Shown here: positions 55,401-63,277 of the stretch, piece after piece
Position numbering within the stretch: position 1 is the first letter of the stretch
Layout of the letters: every line of letters starts with the position of its first letter
The notes under the pieces: model-generated
What the model was told of the DNA's origin: nothing
The model's input: the letters and a program-made list of their open reading frames with translations, nothing else
Database searches by the model: none
Position numbers and translations under genes: made by a program
Assembly: GCA_020633435.1 (NCBI GenBank)
Contig: JACKDP010000010.1
Coordinates: 262,307-326,306, forward strand
DNA from: Myxococcales bacterium
GTDB lineage: Bacteria > Myxococcota_A > Bradymonadia > UBA7976 > UBA1532
DNA: 64,000 nucleotides
Reading direction: 5' to 3'

Positions 55401-55941
55401 ACGGATCCCGGTGGAACTCGATCTCCTCCAGCCCGGCTGCCAGGAAGGCGTCCACGTCCGGCACCTGCCGGGGGTCCCCCCGCAGCAGATCGCCCGGCAG
55501 GAAGCCATGCTGCCCATAGCCCGCGTCCGCCCCGCCGTCGTCGAGCAGCGCGTTCACCGCGTTGAACGGCCGCGCCTGCGCCAGATCGAAGATGCTCCGC
55601 ACCCCGATCTTCGCCAGCAGCGCCTCGGCCTCGGCCCCGACGCCATGCAGCTGACCGACGTCCGCCTGCAGCAGCTTGCGCCCCTCCAGGTGCGCCACCT
55701 CGGCGCGCACCAGCAGCCGGAACCGCCCGCCGCCGCTGCTCGCCCCGATGGCGCGCGGCTCCACGGCCGGGATGGTCAGCAGCACGCTCATGGGGATGGG
55801 CGACTCGCCGTCCAGCACCAGCTCGGCGAGCTCGGGGTTGGCGTCGTAGATGCGCCGCCACTCACTGCGCAGGCCGTAGACCGCCGCGGCGACGTCGGCG
55901 AGGGACTGGCCGCCCTCGACCGGGTAGGGGGACTTGCTCAT
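52423..55941 (-). CDS. large protein with N-terminal LysM-like domain
   Basis: A 1172-residue protein of unknown function. The first 60 residues look like a LysM module (Y-P-V-E-G-G-Q-S-L-A-D-V-A-A-A-V-Y-G then I-Y-D-A-N-P-E-L). A helical segment resembling helix-hairpin-helix units follows (V-G-Q-L-H-G-V-G-A-E-A-E-A-L-L-A-K-I-G-V), with Ser-rich low complexity at about 360-430. A conserved-looking N-Y-N-H-M-H-A-L-S-V-Q-Y-Y-E-V-V region lies near 475, then beta-rich parts and a Gly/Ala-rich helical end. No signal peptide, and I saw no Cys. ATG at 55941 with GGAGG upstream. A cytoplasmic or specially exported structural protein is conceivable. Confidence 0.6.
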   Translation of the reverse strand: MSKSPYPVEGGQSLADVAAAVYGLRSEWRRIYDANPELAELVLDGESPIPMSVLLTIPAVEPRAIGASSGGGRFRLLVRAEVAHLEGRKLLQADVGQLHGVGAEAEALLAKIGVRSIFDLAQARPFNAVNALLDDGGADAGYGQHGFLPGDLLRGDPRQVPDVDAFLAAGLEEIEFHRDPSERFAEALAEALPARSIRDLALWPPFRAARAIFDGTFNPLAGAAEDPEAPSDLVPRTGNYATERVQYQSVIMTRLAASEATTVELATAGGVQLGAGLVDELGAVGPAEGAIITTEQAWYAQGVTLGQLLHSLALAPGESTRIAMVDWTRRTSARTSSSTTQLESLAQSTVQARSISEITDAIARESQHGASQMRQREGAASRSRSSQVGGGGSVSSAFLSFGGSASRATSDSVGEAFGVATSVSRSSGERRVSAQTAQRVAASTRQHATAARSRRATIVQETFESEQEVATTRVITNYNHMHALSVQYYEVVQAYRVRTQVLDYDRVVFVPMKPMNFNNSSTIERFRSILWRYAPLVEWHPEGATLEAVREAVDALALASDEDRPAREAALQALTATGGATPIQKLIEGWARPTQRSRLSGRDGVIEAARLLRLELLPADGADVELPGVSLGMRFGDDRVLWQPGAGQERDFALLRLEDLQDIRLIYRAEEWLRGPVRLRLTLAGKVDGQARPEINVDLLLAPPPRDGGPLAPPLASNVLEVLEPFETRFTTIKLPRASVEPQTSDEGLADAIRLWQTRVDDLAASLSPRTPEDEEAVAEVRANLTAELGATTTDRPRDAWLASADEARAELHLVREAAAGLLAHTHRLLERHRLALAQVGKPTVTVPVVTVTTDVVPDDNHDRLVQHLSENALFYSQAIWLASDPMELSRAMAHMTYGQERLVPRLDPRPVAVTGNYLGFKWMFRDPAERAAWMQAEGFSLDASNAEDTMVPLPTGGVFAEAVLGRFNAAEKVDLTRFWNWQESPIPIKPSDIGPIQMAQPQAGGPAATDGLAAPVVRLDAPAPLPDPTGLSAVLSALSTAGLFRDMSGLTQTAALAEAATRTAAALAQRANELTGEGARHAAEEATKALEAGMKHQEKMAELALEAAPLIAAPMTGGASLAGLGATKAGGLMNMASKLDAAEAGGGGAGGNAKSAFSGLLGRLSGLVGRR

Positions 55942-56083
55942 GGGACCTCCGTGGTTGCGAGGACGACCACCGCCCCCGCCCACGGCTACGCCAACCGCCC
56001 CCGGGTCCCCTCATCCCGCGCCCATGTCGGCCCGCCTGGCACGCAAGCCTCTGATCACACGGGAGAAAACGCTCCCTGAGCGA

Positions 56084-56458
56084 TCACGTCGATGGCAGCT
56101 CGGTGAGCGAGAGTGTGTTCCCGTCGGGATCCGCGAACCAGCACACCCGGGCGCCGTCGGGCGTCGTCCACACGCCCTGGGCGTCCTGGCCCATGCCGGG
56201 GAAGGTCAGGAAGGCCACCCCCCGCGACGCCAGGGTCGCCATCGCCGCCTCGATGGACGCTACCTGCCACCCCAGCACCGTGTGTTGCGGGGGCGTGTGG
56301 TGCGGCACCTTCTGCAGGCGCAGCGCGAAGCCGTCCGCGTCGAGCACCACCGCGAAGGGCGAGTCCACCTGCAAGGTGAAGCCGAGCTGATCGCGGTAGA
56401 AGGCCAGGGCCGCCTCCGGGCGGGTCGTGGCCACGAAGAGCATGGGTTGCTGGAACAT
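56084..56458 (-). CDS. VOC-family (glyoxalase-fold) protein
   Basis: A 124-residue vicinal-oxygen-chelate protein. The order strand, T-R-P-E-A-A-L-A-F-Y-R-D-Q-L-G-F-T-L helix-strand, central strand pairs and the late F-A-D-P-D-G-N-T-L-S-L-T-E motif is the glyoxalase/bleomycin-resistance fold. Substrate unknown. AGGGAGC lies six bases before the ATG. It is followed by 142 bases without a gene and then by the large LysM-start protein gene. It forms a pair with the VOC gene next door. Confidence 0.85.
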   Translation of the reverse strand: MFQQPMLFVATTRPEAALAFYRDQLGFTLQVDSPFAVVLDADGFALRLQKVPHHTPPQHTVLGWQVASIEAAMATLASRGVAFLTFPGMGQDAQGVWTTPDGARVCWFADPDGNTLSLTELPST

Positions 56459-56489
56459 CTGCGCTCCCTCGTCCCGGGGCCCGGCCCCG

Positions 56490-56876
56490 TCAGTCCAGCC
56501 CGTGCCGCACCGCCTCCAGGCGGTGACCGTCGGGATCGATCACGAACGCCGCGTAGTACCCCGGGTTGTAGTGCGCCCGCACCCCCGGCGGCCCATCATC
56601 CGTCCCGCCGTGGGCCAGCGCCGCCGCATGAAACCCGGCCACCGCCATCCGGCTCGGCGCCTGAAACGCGAAGTGGCACCCCGGCCCCACCGGCCGCCAG
56701 TCCTCCCCGAACGCGATGATCGCAAAGGGAAACTCGCCCGCGAACCCTGGCGGCCCGTACGCCACGCAGCGCGCGTTCTCGAACAGCCGCACATGCCCCA
56801 GCGCCCCCAGCACCGCGTCGTAGAACGCCGCCGCCCGCCCCAGATCCCGCACCCCCAGCGACACATGGTCGAACAC
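56490..56876 (-). CDS. VOC-family (glyoxalase-fold) protein
   Basis: A 128-residue second VOC protein. It starts F-D-H-V-S-L-G-V-R-D-L-G-R-A-A-A-F-Y-D-A-V-L and ends with A-A-F-V-I-D-P-D-G-H-R-L-E-A-V. The early His and late Glu are in metal-ligand positions for the fold. The gene lies 31 bases from the next VOC gene and six bases from the Rdx-like gene, so the three may form an operon. Substrate unknown. Confidence 0.85.
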   Translation of the reverse strand: MFDHVSLGVRDLGRAAAFYDAVLGALGHVRLFENARCVAYGPPGFAGEFPFAIIAFGEDWRPVGPGCHFAFQAPSRMAVAGFHAAALAHGGTDDGPPGVRAHYNPGYYAAFVIDPDGHRLEAVRHGLD

Positions 56877-56882
56877 GCCGCC

Positions 56883-57164
56883 TCACCCGTCCTTGCGATC
56901 CGCGTGCCCCAGATCCCGCGCCGGCGCGATGCGATCCCGCACCCGCTGCTTCACGATCTTCGCCTCCGGGAACCCCTCGTCCGCCCGGTCCACCAGCACC
57001 TCCCCATCGAGCACGATGCGAAACACCCCCGCGCCCGCCGGCACCAGCGCCACCTCACCCAGCCCGTCCTCGAACGTCCCCAGCAGCTCCTGCGCATACC
57101 AGGCCGCCCGCGTCAGCCATCGGCACCGCGGGCAATACTCGATCTCGATCCGTGGGCTCGCCAT
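56883..57164 (-). CDS. SelT/SelW/SelH (Rdx) family protein, Cys form
   Basis: A 93-residue thioredoxin-like protein of the Rdx family. The redox pair C-P-R-C (residues 11-14) occupies the place of Cys-x-x-Sec in selenoprotein W, so this is the Cys form and needs no selenocysteine machinery. F-P-E-A-K-I-V-K-Q-R-V-R-D is the family's C-terminal helix. The ATG at 57164 follows AGGAGG; a GTG two codons upstream is possible. Role in redox balance is inferred from family. Confidence 0.88.
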   Translation of the reverse strand: MASPRIEIEYCPRCRWLTRAAWYAQELLGTFEDGLGEVALVPAGAGVFRIVLDGEVLVDRADEGFPEAKIVKQRVRDRIAPARDLGHADRKDG

Positions 57165-57222
57165 GGTCACCTCCTGGTCGGGTCGATCGGTGCCACGCTC
57201 CCGGGCCGAGGCGCAAGCGGCG

Positions 57223-57966
57223 CTATGGCTCGAACCGGACGAACATGCCCTGGGCCTGGGCGTTGCGCCACTGCGCCGCCAGGGCGCCCGCGTAGCGAGG
57301 GTCGCGGATCAGCGCGCCGACCTCGACGTTGCGGTCCTGCCCCCGGTTCGTGAAGTTGGCCGACGTCACCAGCGCTTCGGCCTCGTCCACCACCACGCAC
57401 TTGGCGTGCAGGCTGGCCCAGATGGGCCCCTCGAGCGGGCGCGGGTCGTAGTGCAGGGCCGGGTAGGGGGCTCCCGGCCAGTTCACGGCCAGGAAGTCGG
57501 TGAGCTTGCGACGCACCAGGGCCTCCCGGGTGTCGGTCGCCCGCAGCGCAGGGCGCTCGTGGTCCGCCACCGGGACATGCAAGAAAAAGTCTGTCGTGAC
57601 GCCATGTTGCACCATCGCGGTGTGCAGCGGCGCGAAGATCTCCCGGCCATGGTCGAAGCTATAGCCGGCCACCAGCACCCGTCGGCGCGCCCGGTGGAAC
57701 AGCTGCTTGAGCGTCACCGCCGTGTCCAGCATCGCCGCGTGCAAGGGCGCAGGGCCCGTCCACACCAGCTCGGGCGCCGGGACCGCCCGAGCGCGCTCCG
57801 CCAGCACGGCGTCGAGCAGGCGGGCGGCTTCTGCACAGCCCAGCCCGACGAGCGCGGGCACGTCGGTGGCGTCCCAGCGCGTCAGCGGATCGGCCAGCCG
57901 GCCGACCTTGAGCCGCTCCCGCAGCGCCCGCAGGTGGCCCGTGCCGACGGCGCTGAGATCGGTCAT
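57223..57966 (-). CDS. drmC: DISARM system phospholipase-D-like protein DrmC
   Basis: A 247-residue PLD-superfamily protein. One full H-x-K-x4-D motif is visible (His187, Lys189, Asp194) with Asn204 following (S-A-N-F-T-N). An earlier strand, A-G-Y-S-F-D-H-G (100-107), occupies the first half of the fold without its own HKD. DrmC has exactly this single-motif form. It is the third gene of the drmA-drmB-drmC operon. Its ATG overlaps the drmB stop (ATGA). DrmC is dispensable in some DISARM systems. Nuclease or lipase activity has not been inferred. Confidence 0.85.
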   Translation of the reverse strand: MTDLSAVGTGHLRALRERLKVGRLADPLTRWDATDVPALVGLGCAEAARLLDAVLAERARAVPAPELVWTGPAPLHAAMLDTAVTLKQLFHRARRRVLVAGYSFDHGREIFAPLHTAMVQHGVTTDFFLHVPVADHERPALRATDTREALVRRKLTDFLAVNWPGAPYPALHYDPRPLEGPIWASLHAKCVVVDEAEALVTSANFTNRGQDRNVEVGALIRDPRYAGALAAQWRNAQAQGMFVRFEP

Positions 57967-59777
57967 GGCCGAAAGTACGCCAGCTCCACCGGCTGGCCGA
58001 GCGTGGGCACGACGAGGGCCCGATCGAGGTAGCGGTTGAAGAGCTCGCAGCTCGACTCGGCCACGTACTGGCAGCCGTGGCAGGCCGCCCCGTCCAGACG
58101 CCGGTCGCCGGCGCCGAAGGGGTCGTGGCCGCCGCAGACCGGATCGTTGCTGCACAGCGACCCGTCCCGGATGGCCCGCTCCAGGTGCCGGCGGATGGCG
58201 CGGCCCTCCTCGACCAGGCCGCCCAGCGTGCCCTCCGACCCGGGCGTCGAGGTCGACAGCAGGATGGCCGCCATCGGCACCCCCGTCTCCGGGGGCAGGC
58301 AGTAGATCCGCTCGTGGATGGCGCTGGCCGAGTAGCCACACTCCAGCGAGATGGCCGTCATGAGCAGGTGGGCCAGGCTGTGCAGCATGTACAGCCGCAC
58401 GCCAGGGAAGGGCGGCTTGACGGGGCGATCGGCGTAGAACGCGTCGTGGGCCTGCTGCAGCACATCCCCCCGCGCTCTGACCGCCGGGCGCGCCTCCCAG
58501 GCCTTCAGGACCGCCTGGTCCAGGGCCAGGAAGACGCCCTCGCCGAAGACCTCGATGGCCGGCAGCCAGTCCGCCGTCAGGCCGAGGGGCGCCGTTCGGA
58601 CGCCCAGGTCATGCTCTCCGCTGAACGTCGGCGCGGGGAAGTCGAGGCGCGTGAAGCCTACCTGCACCCGCACCTCCCGCAGCTTGTGGGCCAGCACCAC
58701 CCGCTCGACCCCTGCGATGGGAGCGATGTCGGCGCGCCGGGCGAAGAACTCGTCCCCGGCCGGCGCCACCACGCCGGGGGTCTCCAGCGGAGCCTCCATG
58801 AAGCGCGCGTGCTCCGCGATGCGGATGGGGGGCCGCTCGGGCCTCGCCCCGGCCCTGCGCAGCTCCACGGCGGCCAGCACGGCCTTGTCGGTGAAGCCGT
58901 CCAGCGCGGTCGCGACCTCGGGGATGGTCCGAAACACCGGGAGCGTCGCGGGCGTGGCCGCCGAGAGGATGTTCCACTTCGCCTCGACGGCGTCGTGGAC
59001 CGCGTTGCTCGTGTCCGGGATGGTCAGGGCACTGTCGAGCTGGCTGAAGTAGGCGTTGCTGGCGGTGCGCATGATGAGCGCCGCCTTCAATGTGCAGGCC
59101 TCGTCGCTCTCGGGGCCGAGCCACGGCCGCTTGCCCCGGCAAGGCGGCCGCATGTCGTCCACCTTCAGATCACGCAGCGCGCGGGCGCGCTCGCAAGCGA
59201 CGCACTCCACCTTCACTTCGGCGAAGTCGCCGGTTCGGCCCTCGTCGAGTCGCAGCTCCGGCGCAGCGCAGGGCTCGCCCTGGTGCACGAACCCCACCCA
59301 GTTCAGGTCGTCGATGTGCCCGCTCGCGCAGGCCTGCACGAAGCGTACGGGCACGCAGGCGTGGCCGCAGTCGTGCTTGAACCGGTTCCCCTTGAACTCG
59401 AGCTGCTTGTACGTGGTGAGCGTCCGGCACCGGGGGTTCTGGCAGACGAACCACCGCGGGAAGAGCCGCGCTGTCACCCCCACAAAGGGGCTCGGATCGG
59501 CGTCGTCGCCCGCGGGCGGCAGCCGGAAGGCTGCATCCACCGAGAGGCGCACGTCGCTGCCCTTCAGGCGGGCGGCGATGCGATCGCGCAGCCGCGGCTC
59601 GGGCAGCTTCTCGAAGCCCGCGTGGCCAAACCGCCACGCGTCGAGGCCGTTGATGATGACGGCGAAGTCCAGCAGGTCCACCAGGGCCCCCGGTCCGTAC
59701 GTCGTCAGCATCTGGCTGCGCCGCACCTTGCCCTGAGGCTGCGCCTTGGCCTTCTCGGCCGTCGATCGCGTGGCCAT
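57963..59777 (-). CDS. drmB: DISARM system protein DrmB (DUF1998)
   Basis: A 604-residue DUF1998 protein. The start R-R-S-Q-M-L-T-T-Y-G-P-G-A-L-V-D-L is the DrmB N-terminal signature. Zinc-ribbon-type Cys pairs appear at C-Q-N-P-R-C, C-G-H-A-C, C-V-A-C and near the end (C-H-G-C...S-S-C-E-L-F-N-R-Y-L-D-R). DrmB with DrmA forms the core complex that recognises and blocks incoming phage DNA. The ATG overlaps the drmA stop (TGATG) and the drmC start overlaps its own stop, so all three are translated together. Confidence 0.93.
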   Translation of the reverse strand: MATRSTAEKAKAQPQGKVRRSQMLTTYGPGALVDLLDFAVIINGLDAWRFGHAGFEKLPEPRLRDRIAARLKGSDVRLSVDAAFRLPPAGDDADPSPFVGVTARLFPRWFVCQNPRCRTLTTYKQLEFKGNRFKHDCGHACVPVRFVQACASGHIDDLNWVGFVHQGEPCAAPELRLDEGRTGDFAEVKVECVACERARALRDLKVDDMRPPCRGKRPWLGPESDEACTLKAALIMRTASNAYFSQLDSALTIPDTSNAVHDAVEAKWNILSAATPATLPVFRTIPEVATALDGFTDKAVLAAVELRRAGARPERPPIRIAEHARFMEAPLETPGVVAPAGDEFFARRADIAPIAGVERVVLAHKLREVRVQVGFTRLDFPAPTFSGEHDLGVRTAPLGLTADWLPAIEVFGEGVFLALDQAVLKAWEARPAVRARGDVLQQAHDAFYADRPVKPPFPGVRLYMLHSLAHLLMTAISLECGYSASAIHERIYCLPPETGVPMAAILLSTSTPGSEGTLGGLVEEGRAIRRHLERAIRDGSLCSNDPVCGGHDPFGAGDRRLDGAACHGCQYVAESSCELFNRYLDRALVVPTLGQPVELAYFRP

Positions 59778-62700
59778 CAGCTCTTCCCCTCGGGCTTGAA
59801 GCCCACCCACACATGGATGGACGGCTCGACGTCGCGCATGGACGTCGGCGCGATGAACCGCAGCTCCTCCGGGCTCAGGATGGCCTCGTCGTCGTCCGAC
59901 AGGGCCATCCGCAGCAGGGCCTTGCCGTTGTGCCCGCGGTCGAGGCCCGAGTAGCACCGCTTGCCGGCGTCATCGCTCACCGCCTGCGTCACGATCTTCT
60001 CCCAGGTGTCGAGCAGCGTGCGGGCCCGCAGGGCCACCGACGCTTCGAGCGCCTCGATGGCCGCCTGGTCCAGGTTGGACACGTTGACCGCCCGCTGGAC
60101 GAGCACCTGCAGCAGGTCGTCGACCTGCGCCCGCCGCGCCGGAAGCTGCTCCACGCCACGCGGCGCCGTGAAGCCCGGATCGCTCAAGCGCACCAGGGCG
60201 ACGAGCACCCCCGCCAGCCCACGATCCAGCGCCGGGGCCGAGAACGGCGTCAGGCTGTTGGCCTCGACGTACCGGTAGAAGCTGGCGTGGTAGGCGCCGA
60301 AGTGCTCGTAATGACTCAGATCTCGTGGCCGGTACACGTTCAGGCACGTGACCACCAGCCCGGGGCCCCGGGTCGCCTGCCGGCCCACCCGGGAGGACGC
60401 CTGGATGTACTCCGCCGTGGTCTTCGGCTGCCCCGCCACCACCATCAGGCCCAGCCGATCGATGTCGAGGCCCACCGAGATCATGTTGGTGGCCAGGGCG
60501 ACGTCCACCGCGCCCTTGTCGCCGTGGGGCACCCCCAGCCGCGCCTTGGCCCGGGCGATCTTCGCCGTGCTCTCGCGGCTCGTCAGCTCGACGGGGTCGC
60601 TCTCCAGCTTGCGCTGCGCCACCCACCGGTGGGGCCCGGGGGCGTCGAGGGGCTTCCTCTCGTCCGCCCTGTGGGCGCGGCTGATGACCTCGTCCTCGGC
60701 CAGCCGCCGCATGCCGCCCAGCTCCCGCAGGCTGTTGTAGTAGCCCAGCACCGAGAGCCACGGATCCGCCGCCGCCCCGTGCCGCTGCTTCTGGTGCCAG
60801 GCCGCCGTCAGCAGCACCACGTAGGTGCGAAGCTGGACGGCCTTGAAGCTGCGCCCCGGCGCCGCCACCCCCAGGTACCGCCGGTCCGGCGCGGTGGGAT
60901 CCCGCTCCGCGAAGAAGCTCTCCCCCTCGTCCACGCCGGGCGGCGGGAAGATGGCCGTCGCGGACCGCCCGAAGAGCGCCTTCATCTGGTCGCCCGCGCG
61001 CCGCACCGTCGCCGTCGACGCCAGGATCTTGGGCCGTCGCGGCGCCCCGCTGACCGTCTCCCACAGGCACAGCCGCTCGATGACGGCCTCGTACAGCCCC
61101 ACCATGGTGCCCAGCGGCCCCGCGATCAGGTGCACCTCGTCCTGCACGATGAGCTCGGGCGGCAGCAGCCCGGAAGGCAGCGGCGTGTGGCCCGGCCGGG
61201 GCGACGCCCCGTCCATCGGCCCGAAGAACCGGCCCCCGTCATGAGAGTGGACGCGCCCGAAGAGCGCCCCTGTCTCTCCGCGCCACGGCAGCATGGCGAA
61301 CTTGTCCACCGTGGCGAGCACGAAGGCCGGCAGCTCGCGGTAGATCTGCTCGTCGACGAAGAGCACCGGCAGCCCGCCGTTGCGCTGGTTGAAGTCGCAG
61401 CGGTGGTTGACGCACGCCACCTCCACCGCCTCGGGCTGCTTGACGTCGGGCTTGAGGGTGAGCCCCTTCGGGCCCAGCTCCTCCCGGCACCAGGGGCAGT
61501 GCGTCAGCGGGAACGGCGTCGCCCCCTTGCCCGACTTGTACTCCACGATGGCCCGCGTCACCTGGCCCATGGTGTTGGCCGTCGCGGACCGCCCCACCCA
61601 CAGGCCGATGGCGAAGCGCACCTCGCCCAGCTCGCCCCGTCGCTTGATCCGCAGCCGCTCCAGCGCGCACACCAGCGTCGCCGCGCGGCCGAGCTGATCC
61701 AGCGTCAGCAGCCGCAGGGTGTAGCGCAGCAGCACCGCCACCCCCAGGCCCCCGTCCGGTCGACTGGCGCCATGCAACCGCCGCAGCAGCAGCGTGAAGC
61801 CGATGACCCCCAGGTAGGCCTCCGTCTTGCCGCCGCCGGTGGGGAAGAAGATGAGCTCCACCCGGTCGCGATCGGGGTGGTCGTCCTCCCGGATGCCGCA
61901 GACGTTGAGCAGCACGAACGCGAGCTGGAACAGGCGCCAGGACGGCACGGCGCCCCCGGCATACCGCTCGGGGCTGCGCTGCCGCGCCGCCTGCGCCATG
62001 GCCGCGTTCATCCAGCAGAACGCCTTGCGGGCCTGGGCGTCCCGGCCCAGCAGCTCGATGCCCTCCCGGATGCGGTCTCGCGCCACGCCTGCCTCGTGCA
62101 CCAGGCGGTCCCGCGTCTCGGCCCGCCGCCCGCCCCCCACGTCGACCTGCGCCTGGGCGGCGATCCACCCGCCATACGCGTCCACCAGCGGCAGCAGCGC
62201 CGACGTCAACGCCGCGCCGTCCGGCAGCGCGGCCAGGGCGTCCATGGACGTGACGACGGCGTCGTCGCTGCGGGTGCGCACCGGCAGCACACGCCCCTCG
62301 GGCACCCACGTCGTCCGCACGAAAGACCCGGCGGGCCCGTCCTCGACGGCTACGCCATGCCCGACCCCGTACCGCGCCACGTCCCGAAGCTGCAGGTCGA
62401 TGATGTGATCATCGAGCTCCGCCGACGCCGCCGCGCGTGGATCGGGCCGGGCCAGGAACTGCGACCCGGCCGGCGGCCGCACCTCCAGCGACACCTGGAA
62501 GATCCACGCCTCGTCCTTCAGGCGGGCGTCCAGCACGGGCCGCTGGTTGAGCAGGAACACCGCGACCGCCTGGCAGCCGTCCTCGACCCCCGGCACCTCC
62601 GCCAGCGGCTCCACGCGCCCGGCCAGCACCAGCTTCGGATGCCCCGGCAGGGCCACACCGCCCGCCAGCGCCGCCAGCGGTACCTCGGCTTGCACCACGT

Positions 62701-63127
62701 ACGGCACGCGCTTCCACCGAACCCGTCCGCGCCGCCGGGACTCGCCCTCGGCCTCCGCCTCCGCGACCGGGTGATACTCCGCGAAGCGGACTGTTACCCC
62801 CAGCGCCCCGGCCGCCCCCGGCGGCACGAGCACCGACAAGCCCAGCGACGAGGGGAACATCCGCGGCCGCTTCAGATCGACGTCCACCGCCGCGGCCGAA
62901 GACGCCCCGTCATCGACATCGTCGCCCGCCCCGCCCTCATCGTCCGCCTCGGGATCGTCGTTGAGGGCCGAGCCCTCCGTCGCCAGGAAACCCGTGAAGT
63001 ACCAACGCGATGGCGGCAGCTCCAGCAGCTCCACGGCGGTGTCCGCCGCCTCCAGGTCGTATGGCCCGACGAGATCGGCCCGGACGGCGGCGATGAGGTG
63101 GTCGCGGATGGCGACGGGGCTCGACAT
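59777..63127 (-). CDS. drmA: DISARM system helicase DrmA
   Basis: A 1116-residue superfamily 2 helicase. Walker A is F-F-P-T-G-G-G-K-T-E-A at 427-437, DEVH box V-Q-D-E-V-H-L at 661-667, S-T-A-T at 704-707, and motifs V/VI in A-T-N-M-I-S-V-G-L-D-I-D (879-890) and Q-A-S-S-R-V-G-R (909-916). Cys544/547 and Cys572/577 form a small zinc site between the helicase lobes. The N-terminal 400 residues are the DrmA-specific region. It pumps or loads DNA for the DrmA-DrmB complex. AGGAG precedes the ATG. It leads the operon. Confidence 0.95.
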   Translation of the reverse strand: MSSPVAIRDHLIAAVRADLVGPYDLEAADTAVELLELPPSRWYFTGFLATEGSALNDDPEADDEGGAGDDVDDGASSAAAVDVDLKRPRMFPSSLGLSVLVPPGAAGALGVTVRFAEYHPVAEAEAEGESRRRGRVRWKRVPYVVQAEVPLAALAGGVALPGHPKLVLAGRVEPLAEVPGVEDGCQAVAVFLLNQRPVLDARLKDEAWIFQVSLEVRPPAGSQFLARPDPRAAASAELDDHIIDLQLRDVARYGVGHGVAVEDGPAGSFVRTTWVPEGRVLPVRTRSDDAVVTSMDALAALPDGAALTSALLPLVDAYGGWIAAQAQVDVGGGRRAETRDRLVHEAGVARDRIREGIELLGRDAQARKAFCWMNAAMAQAARQRSPERYAGGAVPSWRLFQLAFVLLNVCGIREDDHPDRDRVELIFFPTGGGKTEAYLGVIGFTLLLRRLHGASRPDGGLGVAVLLRYTLRLLTLDQLGRAATLVCALERLRIKRRGELGEVRFAIGLWVGRSATANTMGQVTRAIVEYKSGKGATPFPLTHCPWCREELGPKGLTLKPDVKQPEAVEVACVNHRCDFNQRNGGLPVLFVDEQIYRELPAFVLATVDKFAMLPWRGETGALFGRVHSHDGGRFFGPMDGASPRPGHTPLPSGLLPPELIVQDEVHLIAGPLGTMVGLYEAVIERLCLWETVSGAPRRPKILASTATVRRAGDQMKALFGRSATAIFPPPGVDEGESFFAERDPTAPDRRYLGVAAPGRSFKAVQLRTYVVLLTAAWHQKQRHGAAADPWLSVLGYYNSLRELGGMRRLAEDEVISRAHRADERKPLDAPGPHRWVAQRKLESDPVELTSRESTAKIARAKARLGVPHGDKGAVDVALATNMISVGLDIDRLGLMVVAGQPKTTAEYIQASSRVGRQATRGPGLVVTCLNVYRPRDLSHYEHFGAYHASFYRYVEANSLTPFSAPALDRGLAGVLVALVRLSDPGFTAPRGVEQLPARRAQVDDLLQVLVQRAVNVSNLDQAAIEALEASVALRARTLLDTWEKIVTQAVSDDAGKRCYSGLDRGHNGKALLRMALSDDDEAILSPEELRFIAPTSMRDVEPSIHVWVGFKPEGKS

Positions 63128-63217
63128 GCGGGGCTCCTGCCAGGGTGCGGAGGAGATTCAACCAGAACCGGGGAGGGGGCACAACCGACCTTCGACACCC
63201 GCATCATGCGCGCACAC

Positions 63218-63246
63218 TTGACAAAAAAAGATGCATTGCTGCTGAT
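63218..63246 (+). promoter_or_regulatory. candidate sigma-70 promoter for the last gene
   Basis: A perfect TTGACA (-35) stands at 63218-63223 followed by an A-rich run, an unusual cluster in this GC-rich sequence. At 17 bases spacing the -10 would be GCTGAT (63241-63246), which is poor. The divergent drmA start lies 91 bases away on the other strand, so regulation could be shared. Confidence 0.4.
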
Positions 63247-63277
63247 CGATGACGCACACACGCGCCAGGAGATCTCC

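Noticed and set aside
63218..63246. TTGACA box as a certain promoter
   Set aside because: The -35 match is perfect but the partner -10 is poor, so I kept it only as a candidate.
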